A DNA stretch of 64,000 nt from Ceratodon purpureus (taxonomy: Eukaryota > Streptophyta > Bryopsida > Pseudoditrichales > Ditrichaceae). Both the position numbers and the translations under genes were made by a program. Positions 10,607 through 23,274 of the stretch are shown in pieces. The stretch is from positions 15,096,476-15,160,475 of the forward strand of contig CM026428.1 of NCBI GenBank assembly GCA_014871385.1, given 5' to 3'. The first letter of the stretch is position 1; the number at the start of each line of letters is the position of its first letter. The notes under the pieces are model-generated. The model saw only the letters and a list, made by a program, of their open reading frames with translations, had not been told where the DNA came from and searched no databases.

Positions 10607-11061
10607 GGAATTGGGCACAAATCTGGGCGACTCTTGGAATTCTGAGCGGTATTGTACATGGCCGGAGAGGAGCGGAGGACATCGAGTGGATCATAGTGAG
10701 CCAATGGACATAATGTGTATGTGTAGACCTGAGTAAACTGTGTATATGAAATGCTGTGTAGCGAGCCAGCTGCGTAGTGCGCAGAATATATGTGTATGTA
10801 GGCTGTGGTTTCGCATGGGTTTTGAATGGGAATCCGGGAAGGAGAGCTAGTGGCTTTCGAGGCGTTGTAGAGATGATGAGGACGAGCAGGCCGTGTGGGC
10901 TTTGATGCCGCTTTGGTGCCGTCTGTGCGCCGATGTTTGTACTGGCTGGCTTGTGGAATGGAAAGTTTCACTTTGGAGTACTTGGGTATTCGGATTCTTG
11001 GATTGGTCACTTGGCGTGGTGAGATGAATGACTTGAGCTGAGCTGATGGGATGATGATGTT

Positions 11062-12007
11062 GTGGCGTTTTTCAGGCTGATTATTCTCGCTTTCGGTATT
11101 AAATGTTGTGTTCGTCTTCCGTTTTTCACCTATGAGATCTCTCTTTGTAGGGTATGGTAATGATCCGAGAATTTAATTATCTGTCTTTGTTTTCTTAATG
11201 ATTTAATTCTGATCAGATTTGACACAGAGGATTAGCTGTTTTTGGGGCCCGGGATTAGAGAGAGAGGGATCGTAACAGTGGCGTTGGTTAGGTTATTTTG
11301 CGGTATGAGTAGAGGTACTTTGTCTTGGATAAAACAATTGCGGTTGGTTTATTGACTGCGGATGAGAGCAGTTTCCATCAAACGTACTACGTCATATTCC
11401 ATGACTTGAATAATTTGGAAGCGACTGCTTCGTCACTCTATGTGTAGTATTTTGCTTTATACAGAAGAGAAATTGTGGCATAGTAAATTGTAACATTTGA
11501 CGACATCCTAGTAACCAAAGTAATTCTTGTTCACCACAGTTCTAGCAAGGCTTCCACAATTAATCAACTTACATGTATGTATAGAACATATATAATGTGA
11601 CAAGACTCTTGTTGGGAATAACTATAATAATATTTGGTTGAATGAGAAATCGGTGCACACATTGGCTTGTAGAATGGTAATGGGGTTCAATATATTATAT
11701 TTCTACACATTCTTGGCTGTAATCTTGCATTCGCAAATCAAATACATATCAATTTAAGCACCTTGTAAAGAGCACCCTAACTCTCATCGGAACATTACAA
11801 CCTGCTATCTTACAAGTAGGGCCTACTCTTCAAGAGATTTACATATCCAACATGTGAGACCTACATATCCAATGTGTGGAGTGATCAAAGTAATACAAAT
11901 GGATTGTTCAAAAGTTCAAAATCCTTGGCAATTATTGATTAAGATAAAGAACAATTCAAACGTTCCTACATGTATAATGAAATTCATCTTTTTTTGTGAT
12001 GGCCAAT
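11062..12007. other. intergenic part of left arm
   Basis: AT-rich sequence with a GAGAGAGAG tract near 11258 and no ORF of note. Mirrored at 24629-25574. Confidence 0.5.
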
Positions 12008-12747
12008 GGGGGAGAGCACAATAAAGTGGACCACAAAGTGCAAAATGTGACCACCAACAAGTGAATATGAAGTGTGCTGTTTTTTAAGGCTTAGAGCTAA
12101 TTTTTAGCATTTTGGTTTAGTTTTTGAGCATTTTAGTCACTTTCTAGGGTGTCATAAGGTATCTTATATACATCTTCTTAAAAAGAACATCTTCAATTGA
12201 AACTTAATGTGACCACTAGTTCTTATTCATGAAAATGAAAATTTCCAAAGTCTTAATTTCTTCATTTGGAGCCATCTATTGTCTTTAGAGGATGTTTTTT
12301 TCAAATTGAAATACAATGTTCGGTGAAAAAAAACGCACAAAAAGTACCGCGGAAGTGACCCTCTTAAAAAGTATCCTTGCGGTACTTTTGGAACCCTAAA
12401 CCAATCAATGAGTATATTAATTGACTATTTTAGAATACTTCTTAAACATATAGAGTGCACCGCGAAATTAAAAGTGATTTCGGACAAAACCCTAAACCGT
12501 TATGTTCACTTTTCCAAATGACGACCATTCACTTTGTCTGACTTTGACGTCTCCGTTTTCCATTGTAAACTCAATATCTTTTCTCGCAACTTTGGGAAGT
12601 TGAAGAAGATCAAGTCTACTTTCCGTATCCCAAACTTAATTTTGCATCAACATAACGTAAATCCCACTTTCTCTAGTCTTTACAGAAGGGGCTGAAATTG
12701 GAAAAAAGATAAGCACTTTTGTGGTTCACTTTATTGTGCTTCCCCCC
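12008..12747. mobile_element. 740-bp family MITE M2 (left arm)
   Basis: A 740-bp element with ends GGGGGAGAGCACAATAAAG and CTTTATTGTGCTTCCCCCC. The target duplication CAAT is at 12004-12007 and 12748-12751. Near the middle, AAAAGTACCGC (12340-12350) and GCGGTACTTTT (12379-12389) form an internal hairpin that is also recognisable in M1 and M3. No coding capacity. Confidence 0.78.
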
Positions 12748-12751
12748 CAAT

Positions 12752-13357
12752 TGCTTTTACATCTTCAAACGAAGTAACTAATCAAATAAAGAAAAACTTT
12801 ATTTGCCAAACAAATTATTTGATGTTCCAAAAAATTAATGACTTGAATAATAGAAGATTTAGTAACCAAATATTTCTTGCAAAGTTGCAAAGGTAAAAAG
12901 AGTCTATAAAGGAGGAAAAATCCACATTCCTCAATGACCAATTTTAATATCCTATCATTTGTTGTAGATACTAAGATTCATGGATTATAATTGTCTTGAA
13001 TACAAGTTCTATCTACATCTCAAACTTAATAAACCACGTGTATAGAACATCTTTTGCATGTTTTTACATGTTTGAAGGGCATTACATCAAACATATGATA
13101 CCAATTTCTTTTTATTTAAAAAAACATGTACAAATGATGTACATCAAATACACAATTTTATTTATTTTTTTTTAAAATTGCATGTTATTTGTACATCACT
13201 TGTATGTTGTTTCTTATATAAATGTATTGTCATTGTATGTTTCACGTAATGTCCATCACACCTACAAGAAACAGTGCAAAAGACATGATATGCTAAGTCT
13301 GAGATGTGTCAAATCGTAAGTTGTAACAAACCGCCCTTGTAGGCTACTTTTTAGACT
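12752..13357. other. AT-rich intergenic DNA, left arm
   Basis: Contains a local AT-rich hairpin-like stretch near 13105-13200 (ACATGTACAAATGATGTACA and an inverted counterpart). No gene seen. Mirrored at 23279-23884. Confidence 0.45.
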
Positions 13358-13361
13358 TTAA

Positions 13362-14221
13362 CCCATAAAGTTCTGAGGGTATTTTTCATTAAAACTGCCT
13401 CAAAACAGCCCTTCTTCAAAGCAAGGTAGATTTTGCAAACTTGGGGTCTTTTTTAGAACATCTAACCGTAAGATCTTGTAGCTAACTTCTATGTCTACAT
13501 GTCCACCAGATCTCACATACTCATTCCTCACCAATTGCAAGATCGTAACGTTCAAAGTAGAAAAACAAGTTTTTTTCCCTGCAAAAAAAGGGGACAGCAT
13601 AGTTTTGAAGGCCCAAAAAACCATTTTTTTGCATTATGGATTTTGGGGGTTTTGATGCACGTCAAAGAAGACTGAGTTAGCTAATTGTTCTAAGAAAATT
13701 TTATTCAAATAAGTTGTGGAAAGTTGCCAAAAAAATCATTTTCCGCTAGGGGGTATACTGAAATTCACAAACAAAGGCCGTTTTTGGACAATAAAAATAG
13801 CATATGAAAAAAATTTGGATTAAAAATCCGAACGGTGGGAACATGCTCTACTGCCTTATCTATAAACAGATATTTCTATTTTTGAAAAATCTCAAAATCT
13901 CAATTTTTGGTGGGATTTCAAAGTTTCGTCTTTGGGCAGATTTTGGCAGTTTTGGGCAGTTTTGGGCAGTTTTGGGCAGAATTTGCTACATTCACAGTGG
14001 CTTAGAAAAATTCAGCAGCTGCCCAACGAGCAGCGTTTGACACTTAAACCTTCATAACTTTTGATCCCAATGTCGGAATTGAAAAATAAAAGTACCCACA
14101 CGAAGATCTCCGAACAACCCACCTTCAACAAAAATTTCAGAAAATCCAGATATAAATTGCATTCATAGGTACATGCCCAAATTCCAAAAAAGCCCAAATG
14201 TGGCAGATTGTCCTTTAGGGG
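13362..14221. mobile_element. TTAA-flanked piggyBac-like element P3 (left arm)
   Basis: TTAA at 13358-13361 and 14222-14225 brackets an 860-bp element with ends CCCATAAAG and GTCCTTTAGGGG. It contains three tandem TTTTGGGCAG repeats near 13943-13979. Short frames inside are repeat sequence. Most arm-to-arm differences that I found in the giant palindrome fall inside this element. Confidence 0.7.
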
Positions 14222-14225
14222 TTAA

Positions 14226-14542
14226 AGAGTGTCCCGCAAAGCTCCACTCCTCCTTGTGACCTCATAGGTTGTAATTGTCACCCCCAACCTTGGCTAGGAT
14301 TCTATAGCGTCCGCCCGCCTACCTATGTGCCCCTAGACTCTTGTTTGTAGGCTCATGCTTCTTTAAAGGTGCAACGCCTTGATCATTGTTGCCTTCCACA
14401 TTTTGTAGAGGCTGAACAATTCCGAAAGCCAAAATAACAGTTCTTTGAAAGCATAGCTTCCCAAAGCCACCACTTGTGTAGACTACTCCATCGTCAGAAG
14501 TGCAGCTCATTTTCAAAGGCGGAGGCGCAACACAATTGTGCA
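14226..14542. other. unassigned fragment between two elements, left arm
   Basis: More even base composition than its neighbours. On the minus strand, a frame of about 60 codons (KMSCTSDDGVVYTSGGFGKL and onward) runs to a stop at 14319. It may be a gene relic cut by MITE M3. The full 84-codon frame starts inside M3, so it is not an intact gene. Mirrored at 22093-22409. Confidence 0.35.
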
Positions 14543-14546
14543 GTCT

Positions 14547-15288
14547 GGAGAGAAGCACAATAAAGTGGACCAAAAAAGTGCTTAACTATTTGTTAGTTTG
14601 AGCCATTTTGCAAAAATTGCACAAAAGTGATGGAAAGATGTAATTGAAGTCAATTTTTTTTGCTAATATAGATTCTCAACTTGTTTTTCTACAACTTAGA
14701 AAAGTTTTGTGCAAAGTAGAAACTTTAAAGTTATTGCATGAGGGCTTAAATCCAAGCAAAGTGAATGCAGTCATTTGAAAAAGTGGCTAGAAAATAATCA
14801 AAAACTATCTAAAAATCACTTTTGATGAAGTGGTGCCCTCTGTATGTTTAAGAGGTATTCTAAAATAGTCAATAATTCATATACTCATTAATTGGTTTAG
14901 GGTTCCAAAAGTACTGCAAGGCTGTTTTTTTAGAAGGTCACTTCCGCAGTACTTTTTGTGAGTTTTTTTTCACCAAACATTATTTTTTAAATCTAAAAAA
15001 ACATCCTCTAAAGACAATAGAGGGCACTAAATGAAGAAATTAAGACTTTGGAAAAGTTCATTTTTATGATTTAGAACTAGTGGTCAAATTAAGTTTCAAT
15101 TGAAGATGTATTTTTTACAAAGATGTTTGTAAGATACGTTATGACACCTTAGAAAGTGACTAAAATTCTCAAAAACTACACCAAAATGCTCAAAATCAGC
15201 TTTGAACTTTAAAAAGCAGCACACTTCATATTCACTTCCTAGTGATCACATGTTGCTCTTTGTGGTCCACTTTATTGTGCTCTCCCCC
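14547..15288. mobile_element. 740-bp family MITE M3 (left arm)
   Basis: A 742-bp element in the opposite orientation to M2. Ends are GGAGAGAAGCACAATAAAG and CTTTATTGTGCTCTCCCCC. The target duplication GTCT is at 14543-14546 and 15289-15292. Confidence 0.77.
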
Positions 15289-15292
15289 GTCT

Positions 15293-15957
15293 ACACAAAG
15301 ATTGTTGGATTGCAATAGTAGTGGTTGCTCCACACAATAATGGCTTCGAGGAGGGCGTCAGGGGTTTGTAGATTAGGCGATGGACAAGGATCAAGACTCG
15401 ACGCCAAATGTGAGTATAACTTTTGTCTTGATAAGGTTAATTGTTGAATTTTGGAATTAGGGTTTACAGAAAGACGGTTGATATTTGGTGCTATTTTGGA
15501 ACAAAGTCTTTAGTTCATGTGTGTTTTAGGATTTTGAAAGACTCTTGTCCATGTGGGATATGATTAGAGCCTTTACCTCACACATAAATTATTGCTACCT
15601 CCCGATAAGATTAAACATTCTTGAAGGTTTAGGATTTTTCAATTCTAACATTTATTGGTGTTGTAGAGAGGTCTAGACTTTGTTTGTGCATGAATTTAGT
15701 GGACTCTTGACAATGTTTGGAAATTTTTGTGTAGAAAAAAAGTGCTCCAAGCCTCTAGGCCCCTACCAACATTGGAAAGATTTATCCCAACATGTCTAAT
15801 CTAACACATACTAAGGTTGTGGGTGCATTGATGAAGCTAGCAATAGTCCTTGATGTCAATGCCTTAGCCAAGTCTAATTGGTAGAAGGTGCTAAAGAATG
15901 TGACTATGTCATTGTTTTTTTTATAAGCTTGTGACATTCGTGGTTTATGAATGTAGT
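15293..15957. other. innermost part of left arm
   Basis: Mixed composition, no gene recognised. Mirrored at 20678-21342. Confidence 0.45.
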
Positions 15958-18900
15958 ATAGGATTAGGGTTGGCGGTGGCTTTTTTTTGCTGTTTTATTA
16001 TTTTTTTCCTCCTGAAAATGTACTTTCCGTCACTTCAAAGAACCTCTCTGAAATATGTAACATACCACCCCATGATAAGGATCTTGGACATTTTCTGAAA
16101 AGGAGGAATTTGTGTATGTTTCTACATGTCACCATAGAAGAGAATTATGGGTTGAACAACACACAAGGTACTCTAAAAAGTGTAGAGCGTGACAGAGTTT
16201 GATTGAATGGTAGTAGAGGTCATTGTTGTGTGTAGGCAAAATAACAAGCTTATTTGTTAGGACGGGAAGAGGGGGAGGGTGCCATTCTTCTGTCTAGATT
16301 ATTATGTGGACATGGTGGGCAAATTTGCTTTTGAGACGCATTGTAGGGCAGACGAGTGTACAATGTATGACAACGTTCCTTGGAGGAGGGTAAGGATGTA
16401 TTCCATGTATGGGTCTGCAAGGACAAGTCAAAACGGTCCATCTTCTCCCTATACCACATTAAGCTACCATGTAACCATGGCAACGTTGGGGCACTTGATA
16501 AAAGCCCTCTTTAGACTCAAATGATGACAATGATGCATTTGGCAAATATGACATCTGGCAAAGAAGATGACTATCAAGGATCATATGACAATTCAACCTT
16601 TGTAAGGAGAACTTAATCGAATATGATGGACTTGATAGAGGCTAACAACAACAACTTTGACATGGAACATGTTGGCCAAATTAGAAGAGGATGGGGATTC
16701 TCAGCACCATTATAGTAGCAAGATCAAGAAGCTTGTCTAAGAGGCGGCTCGTGAAACGAAATTGCCATCAAAATCAAAAGACACTAGCTAGGATATGTCA
16801 ATAATGTTGTCAAGAAGGTGCCTTTTAGGTGTGGATTGTGCTATCTTGTATGCCTTCGTCAATTGAATCGCCTTAAGCTTATGGTTTTGTTTCTATGGAT
16901 GCATTAGGAGAAATGGGGGTTCTCCAAAGGGCCTTATAAGACAGCCCGAAGGTAGGTGAACTTGCTGCCCACGCATGCCTCTCTAAGTAATCTCATTGGT
17001 GGATATCCTGCCCGCTGACAACACAATCGGCTACTGTCCAATGAGGTGACAGCAGTGGCACACGCCCGTTGACAACGTCATTACTGCTCGTACTGTCCAA
17101 TGGGGTGACAGCAATGGCACACGCCGTCGCTGGCAGCGATTGGCTGGACCCCCCAAACATCGATTTGGCGACCTGCTGGCACCTTGGGTGCCAGCGGATA
17201 AAGTGCACGGGCTCGGCCAAATTTTTAGGCATGTGGGAAACCCAAAGGCACTTTGGAGACCCCAGATTTCCTCTAATGCTAGTGGTTAGCATCGACGCCA
17301 TGGACTTATAGGTGTCTTATATTTGATGAGCTATAATATCGGCATTGAGAATTGTAAAGATCTTATGCTATAGTTTGAGCCTATTAATATCCTAGAAGCA
17401 ACCATGATAAAGTGATGAAGGAACTTACCACCTAAATTCAAGATTAGAACAATGGAAGTTCAAAGAATATAAAACTTACAGGCACTGGTGGAATATAATA
17501 TATGATTGGGTACTTAGTTCTGAGAATAGAACATATTATTTAGTTCCAACAATAAAATTAAATACTTACGTCTTAATTCCAAAGGTAGGATCATGTGCTT
17601 AGTTCAAAAGGTAGGACATGATATCGCATGGAAAAAGTTGTAGTTTGCATAGAAGTAGTGGATTATTTAAAGTGTAGATTGTTTTTCATTTTTAAAACCT
17701 CATTTAAGCAAAACATGCAAACTCTTTTTTAATGTTATGTAATTTTCTTTGTACTTTGTAAATGTTGGTTGCCATTATATCAAATAAAAAGAATTGGAGT
17801 CCAATTCCATGATCATAGAAGAGATATTCTATATAATAGATCAACGCTGTTTGACTCGCAGTTCTGAAAAACAAATTTAGGTTGAAAGGAAGTCTGCACG
17901 AAATAAAAAAGAGGGATCATAAGATTAGGGTTTTAGATGAAAATGGGCTTTCTATGCTCTATATACCTTAGGAACGTGGCTTTCTATCTTTTGTTTGAAA
18001 TCCAAATTACATGAGAATATCAAATGGTCTTAAATATTAGCCAAAAGAAAGCTCTTTCAATGGACTCTTTCTTTGGTACAAATGAGAATTAGGTGAATTG
18101 CTTTCATATTTCAACAAGTTGTTTTCATCCTCTTTGAGCCAATCGATTATGACTAATCTTTTGTCGTTGATACTTACTGTTAGCTTGGGGTTAGAGTATG
18201 GTGATGCCAGAGACAAGGGAGGCCAAGGAGAGGTGGAGAATATTAGTGAAGCCAGGGGGTAAAGGCAATGATATACTGATCACGGGAGTCTTAGGAGCCG
18301 GAGTATGTCCGAGTGTATGTCATGAGGGACAGGGGGTTTGTAGTGGGAAGAGTAAGGGAGTTTGCAGTGGGAAGAATAGGGGAGTTTAGACAAAGGCAGT
18401 CGAACCTAGCGTATTGGCTAGGCCACGGTGACAACCAAGGAGCCAGGGGTAGGAGAGAGAGAGAGACGGTAAGCAGGCTATGACGAGAACAGCAGTAACC
18501 TAGTAACAGCATTCATATCAACAAGAGTAGAGAAGGTGCATGGAAGATAAAGGCAAGTAGAGAGTGTTAATGGAAGAGAGACCACGGTGTCCAAAGTCTC
18601 AAGGAAAATGGGTCAACATCCAAAGGAGCGAGACAAGGTATAAAGGGAAGTCCAAGAATCGGGACTTGACTCAAAATGAGGAGTGTTCATCTCTACTGTC
18701 TAGTCTTATTAGTAGTATTGTTGAATCCTAGCTCTACGGTGTCACTGCAGTAGCATCATTGCCTTTGTCCTAGCTGGACGAGTCTTCGTCCTTGTTGGCA
18801 AGGTCTTCCATGGTGGTCTTGTTCGTCAAGTCTTCTTGTTGCTGAAAGTACTGCCGGTAACACTTACGTTGTCCTTTGAACCTTTCATGGAGTACATCTT

Positions 18901-19776
18901 CTTAATGCTATCATAATCATTAATGAGTCGGAGAGTAGCATGTAAATCTTTGTATGGTTTTTGAAAAGTCTTATAAAAACTATATTTTCATGGCTAGAAG
19001 ATATGAAAGAAATTTTTTGGCTATTCAACCAGATTGATCACCAAATGCAATTATAGTGGACGATGATCAAGTTGAATTAAATGCCAATAAGCATGCTTCT
19101 CTTCTTTTCCACTGGCAAGTTTGTCACTTTTCTTGTATTTCAATGTTTCTAATGTTAAACCGCTCTAGATTTTAACTTATTTTGTTGTCCTTGTTAATTT
19201 GCGCAGAAAGGTTTATCCACTACAAATATTAATATGCTATGCCTATTGCATGTGAAGGAGGCATGATAGCAGAATGTTGTTTCAAAGATAAAAGTTGAAT
19301 AATATGTTAGAGCCAGGCTTGATTCCTTGTCTTGAAAGTGTTGGGTAACTTCATATATGCTTTCAAGAGAAGGATCCAATCCCACAATAATCTCAAAAAG
19401 CATTTGAGAGTCATCCATGCAGAAGTTTGGCGAGTGATGGACATTGAACAAACTAACTTATCAAAATGCTAAGAAAATAAGTTGTTCCACATTTTTTGAA
19501 CTCTGTATTATGGAAGATTTACCACTTTGTGATAAATGGAGAGGATGATGGTATTGTGGTAGAAATAGTCATTCAAAGTTTGCACGGATCAAACAACTAT
19601 ATATTACGTTGTTGTTCCCTATTAGTAAGGACATTGTACTCGTTTCAACCATCATTCACTTTTTTACAAGGGAGAAGCTAAAGCAAGACACCTCTAAGAA
19701 GTAGTTAGCAGGTGTCACGAACCTCTTGCAAGAAATTAGGATATACCAACTTTGAAGCCCTTCTTCCTTCCACATC
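15958..19776. other. palindrome spacer
   Basis: Unique sequence between the arms. No intact gene was recognised. Near 17033-17125 a block reading TACTGTCCAATG...GTGACAGCA...GGCACACGCC occurs twice with about 58-bp spacing. A short repeat of the AGTGGGAAGA type lies at 18340-18380. Several frames of 70-100 codons (for example 16993-17301 minus) are overlapping, strand-ambiguous and without domain signals. The segment may hold a decayed retroelement, but I cannot show it. Confidence 0.4.
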
Positions 19777-19780
19777 TTAA

Positions 19781-20598
19781 TCCCTAAAGGACGAAGCAAC
19801 CACTTTTGGGTTGCGCCAGAAATAGAAAAACCTAGTAAAATGCCATAGAAGGGTCGGATTTGAGTTTTATTTATTCCTAACGTCTTTAGAATCAAGTTGG
19901 CAATAAGGATATGCTGAAATTTTAGTGAAAAAGTGAAACCATGATTTCAGAAAAAAGAAACAACATGGGTTGGTGATGTGTATTTATAGTGAAGTTGGTG
20001 TTTCTACAATGAAAATGATTCAATTGTACTTTGAGCACATTGTGTATTGAAATGAAGATCTCTGCTTGTCGATTTTTTTTAGCATTATTTTTTTTGGGAA
20101 TGCTTGTATGACTACTACTTTATGGCTTCACCGTTTTGGATTTATCGAAAACCCTTTTGAATTTTCCAAAAAGTGCCATGTTGAAAAAAATAAAATTCAG
20201 AGTGACACTTATGTCAAACCCATTTTCTCCAAATTAATCACTCAAAAAAATCAAAAAACAAATGTACATGTTCATAACATACTAGAGAAGAGAATCGACT
20301 TTAGTTGCCAAGATTTTATAAATTTCTAAAATTGAAATTGTAAGTCAACCATGGAAACTCTCTGTTAGTATTTCAAAAATTCAATAATCTTACAAACTTC
20401 ACATGTAATTATCTCCTAATCTGTTGCTTCTCCAAACCCAAAATTTGGAACACATTTGGATAGCCCATTACTTTCAAAGATCTAACAGTTAAATTGCTTA
20501 TGGTGATTATCAAATTTCTCACTTTAGGAAATGCAAGAATGGCATTGTAGGTACTTAAAAAGTTAAAAACTATGAAATATCCCTCCGTCCTTTCGGGG
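19781..20598. mobile_element. TTAA-flanked piggyBac-like element P2
   Basis: TTAA at 19777-19780 and 20599-20602 brackets 818 bp. Ends are TCCCTAAAGGACGAA and TCCTTTCGGGG. It is the same subfamily and orientation as P1 (2428-3241), with shared interior including GGGTTGCGCCAGAAAT. It lies only about 75 bp from the inner end of the right palindrome arm. Confidence 0.68.
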
Positions 20599-21346
20599 TT
20601 AAGTCCAACATGCACCTTTTAAAAGATAAACTATTGAAGCTAAAAGCAAGTTAGAAGCTTGCATGATTCAATACTATGCTACATTCATAAACCACGAATG
20701 TCACAAGCTTATAAAAAAAACAATGACATAGTCACATTCTTTAGCACCTTCTACCAATTAGACTTGGCTAAGGCATTGACATCAAGGACTATTGCTAGCT
20801 TCATCAATGCACCCACAACCTTAGTATGTGTTAGATTAGACATGTTGGGATAAATCTTTCCAATGTTGGTAGGGGCCTAGAGGCTTGGAGCACTTTTTTT
20901 CTACACAAAAATTTCCAAACATTGTCAAGAGTCCACTAAATTCATGCACAAACAAAGTCTAGACCTCTCTACAACACCAATAAATGTTAGAATTGAAAAA
21001 TCCTAAACCTTCAAGAATGTTTAATCTTATCGGGAGGTAGCAATAATTTATGTGTGAGGTAAAGGCTCTAATCATATCCCACATGGACAAGAGTCTTTCA
21101 AAATCCTAAAACACACATGAACTAAAGACTTTGTTCCAAAATAGCACCAAATATCAACCGTCTTTCTGTAAACCCTAATTCCAAAATTCAACAATTAACC
21201 TTATCAAGACAAAAGTTATACTCACATTTGGCGTCGAGTCTTGATCCTTGTCCATCGCCTAATCTACAAACCCCTGACGCCCTCCTCGAAGCCATTATTG
21301 TGTGGAGCAACCACTACTATTGCAATCCAACAATCTTTGTGTAGAC

Positions 21347-22088
21347 GGGGGAGAGCACAATAAAGTGGACCACAAAGAGCAACATGTGATCACTAGGAAG
21401 TGAATATGAAGTGTGCTGCTTTTTAAAGTTCAAAGCTGATTTTGAGCATTTTGGTGTAGTTTTTGAGAATTTTAGTCACTTTCTAAGGTGTCATAACGTA
21501 TCTTACAAACATCTTTGTAAAAAATACATCTTCAATTGAAACTTAATTTGACCACTAGTTCTAAATCATAAAAATGAACTTTTCCAAAGTCTTAATTTCT
21601 TCATTTAGTGCCCTCTATTGTCTTTAGAGGATGTTTTTTTAGATTTAAAAAATAATGTTTGGTGAAAAAAAACTCACAAAAAGTACTGCGGAAGTGACCT
21701 TCTAAAAAAACAGCCTTGCAGTACTTTTGGAACCCTAAACCAATTAATGAGTATATGAATTATTGACTATTTTAGAATACCTCTTAAACATACAGAGGGC
21801 ACCACTTCATCAAAAGTGATTTTTAGATAGTTTTTGATTATTTTCTAGCCACTTTTTCAAATGACTGCATTCACTTTGCTTGGATTTAAGCCCTCATGCA
21901 ATAACTTTAAAGTTTCTACTTTGCACAAAACTTTTCTAAGTTGTAGAAAAACAAGTTGAGAATCTATATTAGCAAAAAAAATTGACTTCAATTACATCTT
22001 TCCATCACTTTTGTGCAATTTTTGCAAAATGGCTCAAACTAACAAATAGTTAAGCACTTTTTTGGTCCACTTTATTGTGCTTCTCTCC
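21347..22088. mobile_element. 740-bp family MITE M3 (right-arm copy)
   Basis: Mirror of 14547-15288, with the complementary target duplication AGAC on each side. It arose by duplication of the arm, not by independent insertion. Confidence 0.75.
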
Positions 22089-22413
22089 AGACTGCACAAT
22101 TGTGTTGCGCCTCCGCCTTTGAAAATGAGCTGCACTTCTGACGATGGAGTAGTCTACACAAGTGGTGGCTTTGGGAAGCTATGCTTTCAAAGAACTGTTA
22201 TTTTGGCTTTCGGAATTGTTCAGCCTTTACAAAATGTGGAAGGCAACAATGATCAAGGCGTTGCACCTTTAAAGAAGCATGAGCCTACAAACAAGAGTCT
22301 AGGGGCACATAGGTAGGCGGGCGGACGCTATAGAATCCTAGCCAAGGTTGGGGGTGACAATTACAACCTATGAGGTCACAAGGAGGAGTGGAGCTTTGCG
22401 GGACACTCTTTAA

Positions 22414-23274
22414 CCCCTAAAGGACAATCTGCCACATTTGGGCTTTTTTGGAATTTGGGCATGTACCTATGAATGCAATTTATATCTGGATTTTCTGAAA
22501 TTTTTGTTGAAGGTGGGTTGTTCGGAGATCTTCGTGTGGGTACTTTTATTTTTCAATTCCGACATTGGGATCAAAAGTTATGAAGGTTTAAGTGTCAAAC
22601 GCTGCTCGTTGGGCAGCTGCTGAATTTTTCTAAGCCACTGTGAATGTAGCAAATTCTGCCCAAAACTGCCCAAAACTGCCCAAAACTGCCAAAATCTGCC
22701 CAAAGACGAAACTTTGAAATCCCACCAAAAATTGAGATTTTGAGATTTTTCAAAAATAGAAATATCTGTTTATAGATAAGGCAGTAGAGCATGTTCCCAC
22801 CGTTCGGATTTTTAATCCAAATTTTTTTCATATGCTATTTTTATTGTCCAAAAACGGCCTTTGTTTGTGAATTTCAGTATACCCCCTAGCGGAAAATGAT
22901 TTTTTTGGCAACTTTCCACAACTTATTTGAATAAAATTTTCTTAGAACAATTAGCTAACTCAGTCTTCTTTGACGTGCATCAAAACCCCCAAAATCCATA
23001 ATGCAAAAAAATGGTTTTTTGGGCCTTCAAAACTATGCTGTCCCCTTTTTTTTGCAGGGAAAAAAACTTGTTTTTCTACTTTGAACGTTACGATCTTGCA
23101 ATTGGTGAGGAATGAGTATGTAAGATCTAGTGGACATGTAGACATAGAAGTTAGCTACAAGATCTTACGGTTAGATGTTCTAAAAAAGACCCCAAGTTTG
23201 CAAAATCTACCTTGCTTTGAAGAAGGGCTGTTTTGAGGCAGTTTTAATGAAAAATACCCTCAGAACTTTATGGG
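22414..23274. mobile_element. TTAA-flanked piggyBac-like element P3 (right-arm copy)
   Basis: Mirror of 13362-14221, with TTAA at 22410-22413 and 23275-23278. It carries one extra T in the CCCCTTTTTTTTGC run and two substitutions near 23120-23127 relative to the left copy. Confidence 0.7.

Larger units (their letters stand above)
9401..11061. repeat. nested inverted-repeat unit B
   Basis: Reverse complement of unit A and also of unit C across the giant palindrome. The outer edge is at CATCATCATCCC (reverse strand), after which it differs from A. Confidence 0.9.
4998..15957. repeat. left arm of the giant palindrome
   Basis: The arm is the reverse complement of 20678-31638. Paired coordinates sum to 36636 outside position about 13585 and to 36635 inside it, because one arm has an extra base in a poly-A/T run. 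Identity is almost complete in every part I compared. Differences seen: one base at 5951/30685, two substitutions near 13509-13516, the 1-bp indel, and one substitution near 14402. The outer edge lies in CAGCTCAGCTCAAG. The inner edge is near TACATTCATAAACC. Confidence 0.92.

Noticed and set aside
16993..17301. 102-codon minus frame in the palindrome spacer
   Set aside because: An overlapping plus frame is equally open, the region contains a short direct repeat, and no family features are visible.
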